From NCBI GenBank assembly GCA_025062155.1, contig JANXAM010000006.1:19106-83105 (forward strand): 64,000 nucleotides of DNA, given 5' to 3'. Below, in pieces: positions 1-9,623 of this stretch. The translations under genes were made by a program, and so were the position numbers. The notes under the pieces were generated by a model. The model made no database searches and was not told where the DNA came from. It saw nothing but the letters and a program-made list of their open reading frames with translations. Position 1 is the stretch's first letter. Each line of letters begins with the position of its first letter. Source of the DNA: Gloeomargarita sp. SKYB120. GTDB taxonomy: Bacteria > Cyanobacteriota > Cyanobacteriia > Gloeomargaritales > Gloeomargaritaceae.

Positions 1-618
1 CATACCCAGACCTTCAGCGGCGTGATCAACGCCCAGCGGGTGCGCTACCCGATTCAACTGGCCCACTTTTTGCAAACCCAACCTGACCGAGTGATTGCCG
101 ATGTGGGGGCTATCGAGCTGGCGCGCGAGTTGCAGCTCCCGCCCTACAACCCGGTAACGCCCCAGCGCCTGCAGGAATGGGTAAACCAGACCCGGGATGG
201 GGCCGTGATGAACCTGGTAGCAGACATGGGCACGATTGGCGTGGTGGCGCGCGATAACCACGGGCGTCTGGCGGTGGGCACCTCCACCGGCGGCAAGGGC
301 GGCGAACGCATCGGGCGGGTGAGCGATTCGGCTATGCCCGCCGGTACCTATGCCAACCACCAGGCGGCGGTCAGTTGTACTGGGATCGGCGAAGACATTA
401 TTGACGAATGCCTAGCGGCGCGGATTGTGATTCGGGTAACGGATGGGTTGACGCTGGCCGAGGCGTTTGAGCGGTCGTTTCGAGAAGCGGCGCAACGCGG
501 ACGAGACTTGGGCGCCATTGGCCTGGATGTTCACGGCAACATCGCTTGGGGGAAGACCACCGACATCCTCCTGGCCGCCTACGCCAATGGGACGGGTATC
601 CAGGACACCTTGAGTTAA
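1..618 (+). CDS. Isoaspartyl peptidase/L-asparaginase (plant type), 3' part
   Basis: C-terminal part of an Ntn-hydrolase of the plant-type asparaginase/beta-aspartyl peptidase family, which hydrolyses asparagine and isoaspartyl dipeptides. The frame is open from the first base, so the gene begins outside the window and the GTG at 22 is internal. Known members cleave themselves so that a threonine becomes the N-terminal nucleophile. Here that threonine is codon 232-234, in the motif MGTIG (usually HGTVG), followed by the conserved STGG, GRVGDS-like and GAGTYAN-like segments. The substitution of M for the usual H before G is mild. Its stop overlaps the end of the convergent NADAR gene by 4 bp. 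Confidence 0.9.
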   Translation, partial: HTQTFSGVINAQRVRYPIQLAHFLQTQPDRVIADVGAIELARELQLPPYNPVTPQRLQEWVNQTRDGAVMNLVADMGTIGVVARDNHGRLAVGTSTGGKGGERIGRVSDSAMPAGTYANHQAAVSCTGIGEDIIDECLAARIVIRVTDGLTLAEAFERSFREAAQRGRDLGAIGLDVHGNIAWGKTTDILLAAYANGTGIQDTLS

Positions 619-1064
619 CGGGCCTGCCGCAATTCGGCCCGCACCTGCATGAGAATCCGGCCTAGGTGGTTGCAACCACTGCCATCGGGACCGCACCCCC
701 AGTAGCCATCGGTGGGGGAATTTTCGATGAGTTCGGCGTCGCCCGTGGCCAACAACTTCTCGGCCAGGTCAGGGTGGCTGCGAAATTTACAGCGCACTGC
801 TTTGAGCATCACGTCGCGTTTGATGTGGTCCCAGTCGGGTCGCCGCTGATATTGGGGATTTCTGCCAGTTTGCGCCGCCTGCTCAGGGGTCGGTAGTCGC
901 CGAATGTGCTCCACCAAGTCCGCATGGGGCGTCCCGACAAACTTCTGGGCCTGGTAGTAATGCTCGACGGTGGGCCAGGTGTGCCCGTCGAGGTCAATGG
1001 GGTGAGGTGAAAAATTCGACAAAAAACCGTAGGGCTCATCCACGCGGTAGAAGTAAATCTTCAT
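615..1064 (-). CDS. NADAR/YbiA family protein
   Basis: 149-residue protein of the NADAR (YbiA-like) family. Known members are N-glycosidases acting on riboflavin-pathway intermediates or on ADP-ribose-related substrates. It starts MKIYFYR and has the family motifs FLSNFSPHPI, TVEHYYQAQKF and, near the C-terminus, the GCGPDGSGCNHLGRILM segment. The reading frame is open further upstream, but the ATG at 1064 fits the family length and makes a 4-bp ATGA overlap with the glycosyltransferase stop. That overlap suggests translational coupling at the end of the gshA-recA-raf1 run. The physiological substrate cannot be told from sequence. Confidence 0.88.
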   Translation of the reverse strand: MKIYFYRVDEPYGFLSNFSPHPIDLDGHTWPTVEHYYQAQKFVGTPHADLVEHIRRLPTPEQAAQTGRNPQYQRRPDWDHIKRDVMLKAVRCKFRSHPDLAEKLLATGDAELIENSPTDGYWGCGPDGSGCNHLGRILMQVRAELRQAR

Positions 1065-1996
1065 GGCTGTCGGGTCTGCTGCTGCCATTGCCGGTAAGCG
1101 GCATAGACCGCCTGCACCTGGTAGCGGTTGAGAAACAGGCGGGAGAGTTCCCAGGCCCAATCGCCGCGTCCCTGGTCAATCAGCCACTGCAGCAAGGGCG
1201 CCAGGGTGCGCTCGTTCAACAGGCCCCCAAGCGACAACACCTCCCACAAAAGCCAGTGTAGCCACGTCATCTGAATCATCAGCCGCACCTCCCAGGTGGG
1301 ATGTTTTTGGTAGAAAAGCAAACCCATTTTGGCCCGCTGGATTTCCTTGTCAATCAGGCGGGGAATTTGCTCCAGGGTAAAAGGCGGACGCCAATGATAC
1401 CCCACCGCCTGCGGGCACGGCACCAGCACCAACCCTAGTTTTTTCAAGCGCACCCCCAGTTCCAAATCCTCCCAGCCGTAGAACTGAAAATCCGGGTCAA
1501 AGCCGCCTGCCGCCTCTAACCAGGTTTTGGCAATCGCGACGTTACCGGTGGCAAAAAACGCCCGCGACATATCTGTTAATTTGAAGGGTTCCTGCGTGGG
1601 GTTCTCGAAATTGGAGGTATTCACCACCCGCCCATAGGTGAAACATTTGCAATGCCCCAATCGCCGGTACGCCGCCTGGAGTTGTTCCGCATGGGCGCGC
1701 AAAAACACTGGCGTCACCACCAGGTCGCTATCAATAAACACAATCGTATCGCCCTGGGCTTGGGCCACCCCCAAGTTGCGGGCGGCTGCCGGTCCCTGGT
1801 GCGCCTGGGTGTACCACCGCACTCGGGGCAATTCCGCTTGGTGAGCCTGTAACCACGTCAAGGTATCGTCCGTTGACCCGTCGTCTACCACAATCACTTC
1901 ATACGGCCCCGCCCAATCCTGGTGCGCCAGGGCGTATAGGGCCTTGGCCAGGATAGGCCGCCGGTTGTAGGTGGGAATGACCACACTCAAAAACAT
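1061..1996 (-). CDS. Family 2 glycosyltransferase
   Basis: 311-residue GT-A fold glycosyltransferase of family GT2, expected to transfer a sugar from a nucleotide sugar to an unknown acceptor. It opens with the typical strand FLSVVIPTYNR, then DDGSTDDT, an IDSDLVV segment that supplies the DxD-like metal site, and GWEDLELGVRLKKLG, the ED motif of the catalytic base region. The C-terminal third is Trp-rich and helical, with no clear membrane span. The frame stays open far upstream, but that part overlaps raf1 in another frame, so the ATG at 1996 is used. It sits 8 bp after the raf1 stop. Confidence 0.88.
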   Translation of the reverse strand: MFLSVVIPTYNRRPILAKALYALAHQDWAGPYEVIVVDDGSTDDTLTWLQAHQAELPRVRWYTQAHQGPAAARNLGVAQAQGDTIVFIDSDLVVTPVFLRAHAEQLQAAYRRLGHCKCFTYGRVVNTSNFENPTQEPFKLTDMSRAFFATGNVAIAKTWLEAAGGFDPDFQFYGWEDLELGVRLKKLGLVLVPCPQAVGYHWRPPFTLEQIPRLIDKEIQRAKMGLLFYQKHPTWEVRLMIQMTWLHWLLWEVLSLGGLLNERTLAPLLQWLIDQGRGDWAWELSRLFLNRYQVQAVYAAYRQWQQQTRQP

Positions 1997-2004
1997 GGCC
2001 GCCC

Positions 2005-3021
2005 CTACTCCTCGTACTGCCAGGGTTCCGTCAGGTGTTCGGGGTCGAAAATTTGGGGCGCCCGCAGGGCCAGAATCAATCGTCCCAACAGCGGTGCCGT
2101 CGGTAACGCCGGGAACCAACGCAATTCCACCCGCCCTTCCTGGACGGCCAAAAAATAGGCATCGCTTTGCCAGTCTGTGGCTTCCCGGTCCACCACCAGC
2201 AACACGGGTTCCTGCACCCCCATTTCCGGTAACTGCGGAGCCAGGAGAGCTAGCGGCGCTTGCGCTGCCCGGAGCACGGGCCATCCCGGCAAAGCCACCA
2301 CCTGGGGCATCCCCGTCACGACGCCAAACGGCGGCTGGGGCTGGGCCACCGGCGTCTCCCGCCACTGGGCCTCGCTGATGGGTAACTGGCCCGCCAGCGT
2401 CAAAATCAGGGGCTGCTCCAGGGCCGATTCCAACCGGTACCAGGGCAAGCGAGGCGGCGTGGGTAACGGCTCCAGCTGGCCAGGGTCTAACAGTTGCTCC
2501 AGGGCGACACGGGCGCTTTCGCTGTGGGCAAACCGCAACCCCCGCGCCAGTAAACGGCTCCGGTCGGCGCTCGTAGGTTTTTGGCGCAGCAGTCGCCAGC
2601 ACTGGAATGCCACCGCATCCCCCGGATGGTCACTGAATTCGGGCGGCACGCGGTACTGGCTCAATTCCTTCATCGCTTTGACCACATCGCGGGTGGTGGC
2701 GGCATCCAGGCGCTTTTCGCGGACAAAGGCGGCGCAGGCTAGGCGCTGGGACTGGGACAACAGCCGCAGTTCGTAGAGCAGGTCGCTCCCCTGGTGACGG
2801 AAATAGTCCTGCAGGTCCGGCTGGGCTTGCAGCGAGCTGAACACTTGGCTGGCGACGATCAGGCGATTTTGGGTGCTGGGTTCAATGCCCGTCTCCTCAA
2901 AGATGGCCTCGGCGCGCCAACCGGCTTTTTGCAACTGCTGGCACAGGTATCCCCATTCCACCCAGGTGCCTTCGCGCCGCCGCAGTTGTTGCAACCAGGA
3001 CTGGTGCTGGGGGTCACTCAT
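2005..3021 (-). CDS. raf1: Rubisco accumulation factor 1 (Raf1)
   Basis: 338-residue assembly chaperone for form I Rubisco. Raf1 dimers clamp RbcL dimers during assembly of the large-subunit core. The N-terminal helical domain is clear ([18 protein letters not shown], then IFEETGIEP and [10 protein letters not shown]), followed by a linker and the C-terminal beta domain. The chosen ATG at 3021 gives MSDPQHQSW and overlaps the recA stop by 8 bp; the frame extends 11 codons further but inside recA. Lying in a row with gshA and recA, it is probably transcribed from upstream of gshA. Raf1 implies the host has form IB Rubisco and oxygenic photosynthesis. Confidence 0.93.
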   Translation of the reverse strand: MSDPQHQSWLQQLRRREGTWVEWGYLCQQLQKAGWRAEAIFEETGIEPSTQNRLIVASQVFSSLQAQPDLQDYFRHQGSDLLYELRLLSQSQRLACAAFVREKRLDAATTRDVVKAMKELSQYRVPPEFSDHPGDAVAFQCWRLLRQKPTSADRSRLLARGLRFAHSESARVALEQLLDPGQLEPLPTPPRLPWYRLESALEQPLILTLAGQLPISEAQWRETPVAQPQPPFGVVTGMPQVVALPGWPVLRAAQAPLALLAPQLPEMGVQEPVLLVVDREATDWQSDAYFLAVQEGRVELRWFPALPTAPLLGRLILALRAPQIFDPEHLTEPWQYEE

Positions 3022-4081
3022 CAGCGGGTTCCACGTCCGGTTCCAGGTCCTCAAGGGTGGGAGTCGCCGTCGGAATGGTCACGGCACCCATCTCCAGTTG
3101 CTGGCGCACCTGTTGTTCAATCGCCTCTCGCACCGCCGGATTTTCCTCCAAAAATTGCAGGACGTTTTCCCGCCCCTGGGCCAGGTTTTCGCCCTGATAG
3201 CTGTACCAGGCGCCCTTGCGCTTGACAATCCCCACCTGCTCGGCGATGTCCAGCACGCACCCGGCCTGGGAGATGCCCTTGCCAAAAATAATGTCAAATT
3301 CCGCCAGCCGGAAGGGGGGGGCCACCTTGTTTTTGGCGACCTTCGCTCGGACGCGAATCCCGTACTCCTCCGTCCCCCGTTTCAAGGTTTGCAGCCGCCG
3401 CACATCCAGCCGCACCGACGCATAGAACTTCAGGGCGTTGCCGCCGGTGGTGGTTTCGGGGTTGCCGTAGGTGACGCCGATTTTTTGCCGCAGTTGGTTC
3501 AAAAAGATCAAAATGCAACCGGTTTTGCTGATGTTGCCAGTGATTTTGCGCAGGGCCTGGCTCATCAAGCGCGCCTGCAACCCCATGTAGGCGTCCCCCA
3601 TTTCCCCCTCGATTTCCGCCTTAGGCACCAGGGCCGCCACCGAGTCTACCACCACGATGTCTACCGCCGCCGAGCGCACCAGGGAGTCCACAATTTCTAG
3701 GGCGGCTTCCCCGTAGTCCGGTTGCGACACCAGCAGGTTAGCGACATCCACCCCCAAAGCAGCCGCGTAGGCGGGGTCGAGGGCGTGCTCTGCATCCACA
3801 AACGCGGCAATGCCCCCCCGCTTTTGCACCTCCGCCACGGCGTGCAGGGCCACCGTCGTTTTCCCCGAACTCTCGGGACCGTAAATTTCGATGACCCGTC
3901 CTTTCGGCAGTCCACCGCCAAGGGCCAAATCCAGGGTCAGGGCGCCGCTGGGCACGGTTTCCACCCGGATGCGCGAGGCGTCCCCCAGGCGCATGATCGC
4001 CCCCTTGCCAAAGGACTTTTCAATCTGCTGCATGGCCAGGGTCAAAGCTTTTTGCTTATCGGAGTTGGGGGCGGTGGTCAT
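3014..4081 (-). CDS. recA: Recombinase RecA
   Basis: 355-residue RecA, the ATP-dependent strand-exchange protein of homologous recombination. The N-terminal helix [20 protein letters not shown], Walker A GPESSGKT (about residues 68-75), the Walker B strand [12 protein letters not shown], loop L2 around [19 protein letters not shown] and an acidic C-terminal tail are all present and full length. It lies between gshA (32 bp upstream) and raf1 (8-bp overlap) on the same strand, so it is probably part of a longer transcript. I see no LexA-type palindrome in the 32-bp gap. Confidence 0.98.
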   Translation of the reverse strand: MTTAPNSDKQKALTLAMQQIEKSFGKGAIMRLGDASRIRVETVPSGALTLDLALGGGLPKGRVIEIYGPESSGKTTVALHAVAEVQKRGGIAAFVDAEHALDPAYAAALGVDVANLLVSQPDYGEAALEIVDSLVRSAAVDIVVVDSVAALVPKAEIEGEMGDAYMGLQARLMSQALRKITGNISKTGCILIFLNQLRQKIGVTYGNPETTTGGNALKFYASVRLDVRRLQTLKRGTEEYGIRVRAKVAKNKVAPPFRLAEFDIIFGKGISQAGCVLDIAEQVGIVKRKGAWYSYQGENLAQGRENVLQFLEENPAVREAIEQQVRQQLEMGAVTIPTATPTLEDLEPDVEPADE

Positions 4082-4113
4082 AGGCGGTCGGAAACGCAGG
4101 GTGTGGTTCTATT

Positions 4114-5253
4114 TTACGCCGCCTGCGGCAAACACAGGGCCTCGGCCAGGGCGAGTTCCCGCTGGTGCATGGTTCGGATGGCCTGTTGCAAGATAGCCGG
4201 CAGCGATTGCCCCTGCGCGTGGGCGGCCAACCACTGCTGGGCCTCGTTGCCCTCGGCAAGAATGGTGCGCAGCGGCGACAAAAAACAGGCAAACCCCTGG
4301 GCGGTCGGGGTGACCTGCTCCAGAAGCTCGGCAATCCAATCCCTAGCGCGGATAGAACGCCCGTCCTGCCAGTGGGTCAACACGCTGTCGAGGCTGTGGC
4401 GTGCGGCGGCCTGGGCGTTGGCGTCGGCTTGAACCCGCAAGTCTTCGGCGCGCGCGCGCGGCCAGGGATGGTCGTACAGGGGGTCGAGACGTGGGTCCTG
4501 CAGCAGTTGCAGCAGGCGGGCCTCCAGCAGGGCGGTCACGGCCAGCAGATGCACCGGATCACTTATAAGGTCACAGATGCGCAGTTCCAGTCGGTTGAGG
4601 TCGTAGGGGCGCCGGTTGCCGTTGGGTCGCACGCTGCACCACAGATGCCGCACATTCTGCATCACGCCCGCCTGGAGTTGGGTCTCGGTCCAGCGGATGA
4701 AGTGGCGGTGATTGAGAAATAAGGGCACATGCGGCGGCGTATGGGGAAAGATATGCCAGCGGGTGCTGTGCCAACCGGTCAGGTGCCCATCCAGCCAGGG
4801 GGACGAGGCGCTCAAGGCCAGGTACAGGGGGGCTTCTACCCGCACCAGCCGACAGGCCCGCAGCAGGGTTTCCGGCTCGTCAATCCCGATATTGATGTGG
4901 ACGCTGGCGGTCACCACCCGGGCGCCGTAGGTGCGTTCGATGAAGCTGTGGTAGGGGTTGCGGGGGTCGGCCCGCTCAAAGACGCTGCTATCGCCGAGCG
5001 CCAGGGTGCTGCCAGGAATGAGGGTATAATCCCCCAGGGTGCGCAAAAACTGCCGCAGTCGCTGGCGCGGTTGCACTAGGTCGCACAGGAGTTGCTCGTA
5101 GCGCTGGCGGGGGGGCGTGGTGTACTCCACATTGCGGCGGTCCGGCTCCCAGGCAAATCCTGGCAAGGCCCGCACAATCTGGTCTGCCAGCCCAACAACG
5201 GTTCCCTGGGGCGTGCCCGTGTAGAGTTCGATTTCAAAGCCCTTGCACAGCAT
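4114..5253 (-). CDS. gshA: Glutamate-cysteine ligase, cyanobacterial type
   Basis: 379-residue enzyme of the cyanobacterial GshA family, which joins glutamate and cysteine in the first step of glutathione synthesis. Recognised by the N-terminus LCKGFEIELYTGTPQG, the RNVEYTTPP segment, LGDYTLIPGSTLALG and the histidine-rich HSFIERTYGARVVTASVHIN and LFLNHRHFIRWTE segments. The ATG at 5253 gives MLCKGFEIEL, the usual family start; the frame is open 12 codons upstream but without family similarity. It is the first gene of a minus-strand run gshA-recA-raf1-GT2-NADAR, divergent from an ABC permease. Confidence 0.92.
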   Translation of the reverse strand: MLCKGFEIELYTGTPQGTVVGLADQIVRALPGFAWEPDRRNVEYTTPPRQRYEQLLCDLVQPRQRLRQFLRTLGDYTLIPGSTLALGDSSVFERADPRNPYHSFIERTYGARVVTASVHINIGIDEPETLLRACRLVRVEAPLYLALSASSPWLDGHLTGWHSTRWHIFPHTPPHVPLFLNHRHFIRWTETQLQAGVMQNVRHLWCSVRPNGNRRPYDLNRLELRICDLISDPVHLLAVTALLEARLLQLLQDPRLDPLYDHPWPRARAEDLRVQADANAQAAARHSLDSVLTHWQDGRSIRARDWIAELLEQVTPTAQGFACFLSPLRTILAEGNEAQQWLAAHAQGQSLPAILQQAIRTMHQRELALAEALCLPQAA

Positions 5254-5324
5254 TGGCAGTCCACCCTCTACACTAGGAAGCCAGGGCACGCAGCCATCAT
5301 CCCAATGTTCGGAGTCAACGGGTC

Positions 5325-6119
5325 ATGGGTTGGAGAAAGGGGGTCCAAGGGAGCATCAGCGCTTGGGGAGTTTATTCCGTCTGGCGACGCCACCTGAAAG
5401 TCTATCAGAATACCTGGTTGGTGAATAGCTTACCGCCCCTGTCGGAGCCCATTCTCTATCTCATTGCCTTTGGGTTTGGCCTGACGCCCTTGATCCCCAC
5501 CCTAGACTACCAGGGGCAAACCGTGACCTACATGCAATTTATTGGGCCAGGGATGATTGCTGTGGGGGTGCTCTTCCAGAGTTTTTTTGAGGGGGCCTAC
5601 GGCAGTTTCATCCGGCTGCAGATGCAAAAGACCTGGCACGCGCTGCTGACGGCGCCTTTGACCTTTACTGAGGTGTTTTTAGGGGATTGGCTGTGGGCGG
5701 CCACGCGGGGACTCTTTGCCGGTCTGACCACCGGTTTGGTGGTGGTGGGGCTGGGGCTCTATCCGGCGGTGGGGTTGCTGGTCTCCCTGCCGTGGCTCGT
5801 CCTGGGGGCGCTCCTTTTTGGGGGCATTGGTCTGTTGACGGCGGGGATGGTGCGCACGGTGGACCAGATCAACGTGCCTACGTTTCTGGTGGTGGTGCCC
5901 ATGTTTGTCCTGTGCGGGACGTATTTCCCACGCGACAACCTACCGCCGGTGTTGGCCGTCTTGGCCCAGCTTTTACCCCTGTCGGCCCTGGTGGACCTAT
6001 TGCGCTGGCCGTTGGCCTGGCCACCTTTTGCTCCGCTGCTGGTAGCCTGGCTGCTGGTGTGGGTGGCCGGTTTGGGGCTATGGGCCTGGCGGACTATTTA
6101 TCCCCTGGTGTATCGCTGA
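5325..6119 (+). CDS. ABC-2 type transporter permease
   Basis: 264-residue integral membrane protein of the ABC-2 (NodJ/DrrB-like) permease family, with about six hydrophobic spans and the typical loop GAYGSFIRLQMQKTWHALLTAPLT. It would work with a separate ATPase to export a lipid, polysaccharide or drug-like substrate; no ATPase gene lies beside it, so the partner must be elsewhere. The 3' end overlaps the convergent WG-repeat gene by 26 bp. The start at 5325 lies 71 bp from the divergent gshA start. The substrate is unknown. Confidence 0.85.
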   Translation: MGWRKGVQGSISAWGVYSVWRRHLKVYQNTWLVNSLPPLSEPILYLIAFGFGLTPLIPTLDYQGQTVTYMQFIGPGMIAVGVLFQSFFEGAYGSFIRLQMQKTWHALLTAPLTFTEVFLGDWLWAATRGLFAGLTTGLVVVGLGLYPAVGLLVSLPWLVLGALLFGGIGLLTAGMVRTVDQINVPTFLVVVPMFVLCGTYFPRDNLPPVLAVLAQLLPLSALVDLLRWPLAWPPFAPLLVAWLLVWVAGLGLWAWRTIYPLVYR

Positions 6120-7185
6120 GGGACTGTTCCATGGCAATGCGCAGCGCCGGCGGAAACACCGGCTGACCGCTGCGATTGATGTAGCCCCACTCGTTGTGGA
6201 ACTTCACCGGCGCTACCCCTTCGGCAAAGGATTCGGCGTTGTCAAACTGGCAGGGAATCACCAGCGTCCCTGTGCTGTCAATGTAGCCCCACTTGCCGTT
6301 TTGGCGCACCAGGGCCAGCCCCTCGCTAAAGTACCACGCCTCGTCAAAGCGGTAGGGAATGACCAACTGCCCTTGGCGGTTGATATAGCCCCAGCGGAAC
6401 CGCCATTGTACCGCCGCCAGCCCCTCGGTAAATTTGAGGGCTTGGTGGAATTGGGGGCCGATTTCCCATTGCCCGCTGGTGTTGATATAGCCCCACAGGC
6501 CGTCCTGGTTGACCGCCGCTAAGCCCTCATGAAACGGCTGCGCCCAGTTAAAAAACTCGCCGATGACCACCCGCCCTTTTTCGTCAATATAACTCCAGGC
6601 GTTGCCCTGCTTGACCCGCGCTAAACCATCGGAAAAGCTGAAGACATTATCGAACCGGCAGGGGATCACCAGGCGTCCGGAACGGTTGATGTAGCCCCAT
6701 CGGTTACCCCGTTGGACTGCCGCCAAGCCCTCTTTGAAGTTCAACACCCGGTCGTACTGGCAGGGGACCACCACCTGACCCGCCTTGTTGATGAAGCCCC
6801 ACTTACCGCCCTGCTTCACCGCCGCCAGGCCCTCACTGAAATCCAGCGCCCGTTCAAAGGTCAGGGGAATCACCCCATCGCCTTTCTTGTTGATGTAGCC
6901 CCACTTGTCCTCCAACTCGACCGCCGCCAACCCTTCGCTGAAGGAGCGGGCATCGGTGTAGCGCAACGGGATCACCAGCGTTCCTGAATGGTCAATGTAG
7001 CCGTGCCAGTTTCCCTGCTTGACCAGCGCTCGGCCACCGACAAACCGCTGCGCGCCGTCAAAGTGAAAGGCAAACGACGGGCGAAGGCGTTCAACATAGG
7101 CTAGCCCCTGGGGGAGAAACCACCCTTCCACCAGCGCAGTTACTCCCATTCCCAGGAACAACCGACGACGCCAGCCTCGCGGCAT
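6094..7185 (-). CDS. WG-repeat protein with N-terminal membrane anchor
   Basis: 363-residue protein built almost wholly of about nine WG (KWG) repeats, each with a core like WGYINxxGxLVIPxxFDxAxxFxEGLAAV. The first 30 residues (basic MPRGWRRRL, then a hydrophobic stretch) look like a signal or anchor sequence, so the repeats are probably outside the cytoplasmic membrane. WG repeats form a beta-rich scaffold of unknown function. The sixth unit has a shifted VVIGEFF end and the last ends in VFPPALR. It overlaps the convergent ABC permease by 26 bp. No partner can be named. Confidence 0.85.
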   Translation of the reverse strand: MPRGWRRRLFLGMGVTALVEGWFLPQGLAYVERLRPSFAFHFDGAQRFVGGRALVKQGNWHGYIDHSGTLVIPLRYTDARSFSEGLAAVELEDKWGYINKKGDGVIPLTFERALDFSEGLAAVKQGGKWGFINKAGQVVVPCQYDRVLNFKEGLAAVQRGNRWGYINRSGRLVIPCRFDNVFSFSDGLARVKQGNAWSYIDEKGRVVIGEFFNWAQPFHEGLAAVNQDGLWGYINTSGQWEIGPQFHQALKFTEGLAAVQWRFRWGYINRQGQLVIPYRFDEAWYFSEGLALVRQNGKWGYIDSTGTLVIPCQFDNAESFAEGVAPVKFHNEWGYINRSGQPVFPPALRIAMEQSLSDTPGDK

Positions 7186-7265
7186 ACCCCATGTGAGTGT
7201 GAGAGATCTCTTCTGTTTTCAGACATCTCCCACCCGTTGTCGAGCTTTATGACGAAATCGTTACA

Positions 7266-8426
7266 TCAAGACGGTAGGGTTTGGAGCAGGGCGACGGTCA
7301 CGGCTAGGCTTTCCTGGAAGAGCAGGCTCTGCTGGCCCCAGCGCTGGATTTGTTGACCCAGCAGGGTTTCCGCCGGTATATCTCGCAGGGTGGTTACCTG
7401 TTCCACGCGGCAAAATTCCGCCTTGCCGCCCCCTTCTAGGCGCATACAACCGCTGGTTTCTGAGCAGAGCACGGTGCAGCACTTGGCTTCCGGTTGAGTC
7501 GAATCTAGCCGCAGTCCCAGCAAGTCGCCGATGACTGTGCCGCTATCTGCCACCGGCAGCCCCACCAGTTCGGCCTTGATTTCCTGACCCGTGGGAGCGT
7601 GACAGACAAAGCGATACACATCGGCGTCCCCCCGCTCGATAGCGGAGGACTGGGGCACCCAATGCAAGCGGCTGGCCAGCCAGCCGAGAAAGAGCAACGC
7701 CTGGGCGGGATTCCCCTTTTCGTAATCAATCCGCACTTGGTCAATCTTGGGTAGGTCGGCGCGCCGGTCGGGGGGGTCAAAGGCCTCCGCTGTCAACTCC
7801 TGCCAGCTACTCAACCGGCTCCAGTTCAGATCCGCCAGGGGCACATTCAGTCGCACCAGCCGGTCTAGCGCCAGTAGTCCCTGAACGGCGTCGGGAAAGG
7901 TGGCCGAGTCCACCAGCACCCGCATACCCCCCGTCTCCCGCAGGTGCAACAGTCCCTGTAACAAGGGGTCATCGGGGTCCGGCTGGGCTTGCCACCACAA
8001 GTAGGTCGGCAAATCCCCAATCAACAGGGCGTTGATGAGTCCGAGAGAACGCTCCAGCACCGCTCGCGAACCCGTCAATGTAATGTACTCGCAGCAGATG
8101 AGATTGCTTTGGTATCGCTTTTGCAGAGGACAGTAGGCCGCCACCTGCGCCGACAGGGGTACCTCCTCTGGGTCGTTCTGGGAACGTAGGTGGATGACGC
8201 GGCAGGGATTTTGCACCGCCAACCCCTCGACCGATAGCGCGGTCTGGGCGGCCACATCTGGCGATTCATAGACCACGAGGGTAAACGTTGCTGCCCGAAC
8301 CGCTTGGGGCCCTGCGTCCTCATCTCCACCCACCCCCAGCCAAATTTGGCTTAACTCCGATTCAATCTGACCAATGGAAACCTCTTTGGGGGTTTGCAGA
8401 GCCATAACCGCTTCGGTTGTCACCAT
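7266..8426 (-). CDS. opcA: Glucose-6-phosphate dehydrogenase assembly protein OpcA
   Basis: 386-residue OpcA, the cyanobacterial protein that activates glucose-6-phosphate dehydrogenase (Zwf) and is under redox control. Family features include VSIGQIESELSQIW, NLICCEYITLTG, LINALLIGDLPTYLWWQ and the C-terminal CMRLEGGGKAEFCRVE. The ATG at 8426 is chosen because GGGAGG lies about 12 nt upstream; an in-frame start 10 codons further up is less likely. In many cyanobacteria opcA follows zwf, but here queG lies upstream on the same strand across about 180 bp with no zwf in between. Cysteines such as those in LICCEY and KCCTVLC could carry the redox response. Confidence 0.93.
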   Translation of the reverse strand: MVTTEAVMALQTPKEVSIGQIESELSQIWLGVGGDEDAGPQAVRAATFTLVVYESPDVAAQTALSVEGLAVQNPCRVIHLRSQNDPEEVPLSAQVAAYCPLQKRYQSNLICCEYITLTGSRAVLERSLGLINALLIGDLPTYLWWQAQPDPDDPLLQGLLHLRETGGMRVLVDSATFPDAVQGLLALDRLVRLNVPLADLNWSRLSSWQELTAEAFDPPDRRADLPKIDQVRIDYEKGNPAQALLFLGWLASRLHWVPQSSAIERGDADVYRFVCHAPTGQEIKAELVGLPVADSGTVIGDLLGLRLDSTQPEAKCCTVLCSETSGCMRLEGGGKAEFCRVEQVTTLRDIPAETLLGQQIQRWGQQSLLFQESLAVTVALLQTLPS

Positions 8427-8609
8427 CGCTTTTACGACCCTCCCACTGCCCTGCACTTCCTATGGTAAGGGTCGTACCGCACTTGCCCACCGGAATTTAA
8501 GACCGGCTACAGGTTCACCCAGCAAGACAGGTCATCGCTTGGGTCGCAGGGCGCAGCTCCATCCTTCCTGAGACCTACGACACTGGGAAATCTTCAGGTT
8601 GTCGGGCGG

Positions 8610-9539
8610 TTAACTATCTTCAGAGTGGCCGTTTTTTCTGGGGATATTCAACAAAGCCCGCGCATTCCGTCGCCACATGGCGGGTTTGATGCGTCGCAAG
8701 GCGGACCCCCGCAGCGTCCGGTCCCACGTGTCAGTATCCATTTCTGCCCATGCCTGCAGAGGGAGTTGGGGTAACCGGGGTTTGAATTCGTCCACATCGG
8801 TGGGCTGGGCAAAACGCTGGTTCCAGGGACAGACCTCTTGGCAAATGTCACAGCCGGCCAACCAACCCTCTAAACGCGCAGCGATGTCCGGGGGCAATTC
8901 CGGTTGCCGGTTTTCGATGGTGTGATAGGCCAAACAACGACGGCTATCCACGACAAAGGGACGGACGATGGCCCCGGTCGGACAAGCAGTTATACAGCGG
9001 GTGCAGGTGCCGCAGTGTTCCGTGTGGGGTGGGTCGGGTTCTAACGCCAGGGTGGTCAATAGTTCCCCCAGCACCACCCAAGAACCGTACTGGCGGGTGA
9101 TGAGATTGGCGTTTTTCCCGACCCATCCTAAACCGGCCCATTCCGCCCAGAGTTTATCTTCCACCGGCCCCGTATCAACATAGACACGGGTTTGACAGTC
9201 GGGAGCTTGGTCTTTGAGCCATTGCGCCAGCGCTTTCAGTCGTCGCCCGACAACCCGGTGATAGTCCCGACCCCAGGCGTAACGAGCAATTTTGCCAACT
9301 TTTGGTTGTTCTCCTGGCCAGTAGTAATTCAGGGCAACGGCGATAACCGACTTCACGCCCGGTAAAACCCGCTCGATGCGCTGGCGTCGCTCATCGGTTA
9401 ACCAATGCATGTCGGCATGGTAACCCGCCGCTAACCACTCGGCCAAGTGTGAGCGGGGCGCCGGTTCGACCGCCGCAATCCCAACTCGATGAAACCCCAA
9501 TCGCCGCGCCTGCTCTTTGACTTGCTGGGCATTGACCAT
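8610..9539 (-). CDS. queG: Epoxyqueuosine reductase QueG
   Basis: 309-residue cobalamin-dependent iron-sulfur enzyme that reduces epoxyqueuosine to queuosine in tRNA. Two [4Fe-4S] motifs are clear: [15 protein letters not shown] followed by a further cysteine in RRCLAYHT, and [11 protein letters not shown]. The acidic residue segment YVDTGPVED and the [14 protein letters not shown] loop are also family features. The ATG at 9539 is preceded by GGGGAG; 30 further in-frame codons upstream lack similarity. The enzyme needs B12, and a corrinoid-pathway gene (cbiB) lies 12 kb away. It is divergent from the SIMPL-domain gene. Confidence 0.94.
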   Translation of the reverse strand: MVNAQQVKEQARRLGFHRVGIAAVEPAPRSHLAEWLAAGYHADMHWLTDERRQRIERVLPGVKSVIAVALNYYWPGEQPKVGKIARYAWGRDYHRVVGRRLKALAQWLKDQAPDCQTRVYVDTGPVEDKLWAEWAGLGWVGKNANLITRQYGSWVVLGELLTTLALEPDPPHTEHCGTCTRCITACPTGAIVRPFVVDSRRCLAYHTIENRQPELPPDIAARLEGWLAGCDICQEVCPWNQRFAQPTDVDEFKPRLPQLPLQAWAEMDTDTWDRTLRGSALRRIKPAMWRRNARALLNIPRKNGHSEDS

Positions 9540-9623
9540 CGACGCTGCTCCCCTTTCCATTCTAGGGCGGAACTCTGGGACAGGGACGCGGGTCTGAAGG
9601 CGGTGGTTTTGGGGTAACGCGTT

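Noticed and set aside
1997..2602. Long upstream extension of the glycosyltransferase reading frame
   Set aside because: It lies wholly within raf1 in another frame and has proline/alanine/glycine-rich low-complexity translation; the GT2 fold begins exactly at the ATG at 1996.
4082..4113. LexA/SOS operator before recA
   Set aside because: The 32-bp gap has no palindrome of the known types; recA is probably transcribed from upstream of gshA.
6094..7185. Recurrent similar blocks of about 120 bp
   Set aside because: They encode WG repeats of a single protein; not a nucleic-acid repeat element.
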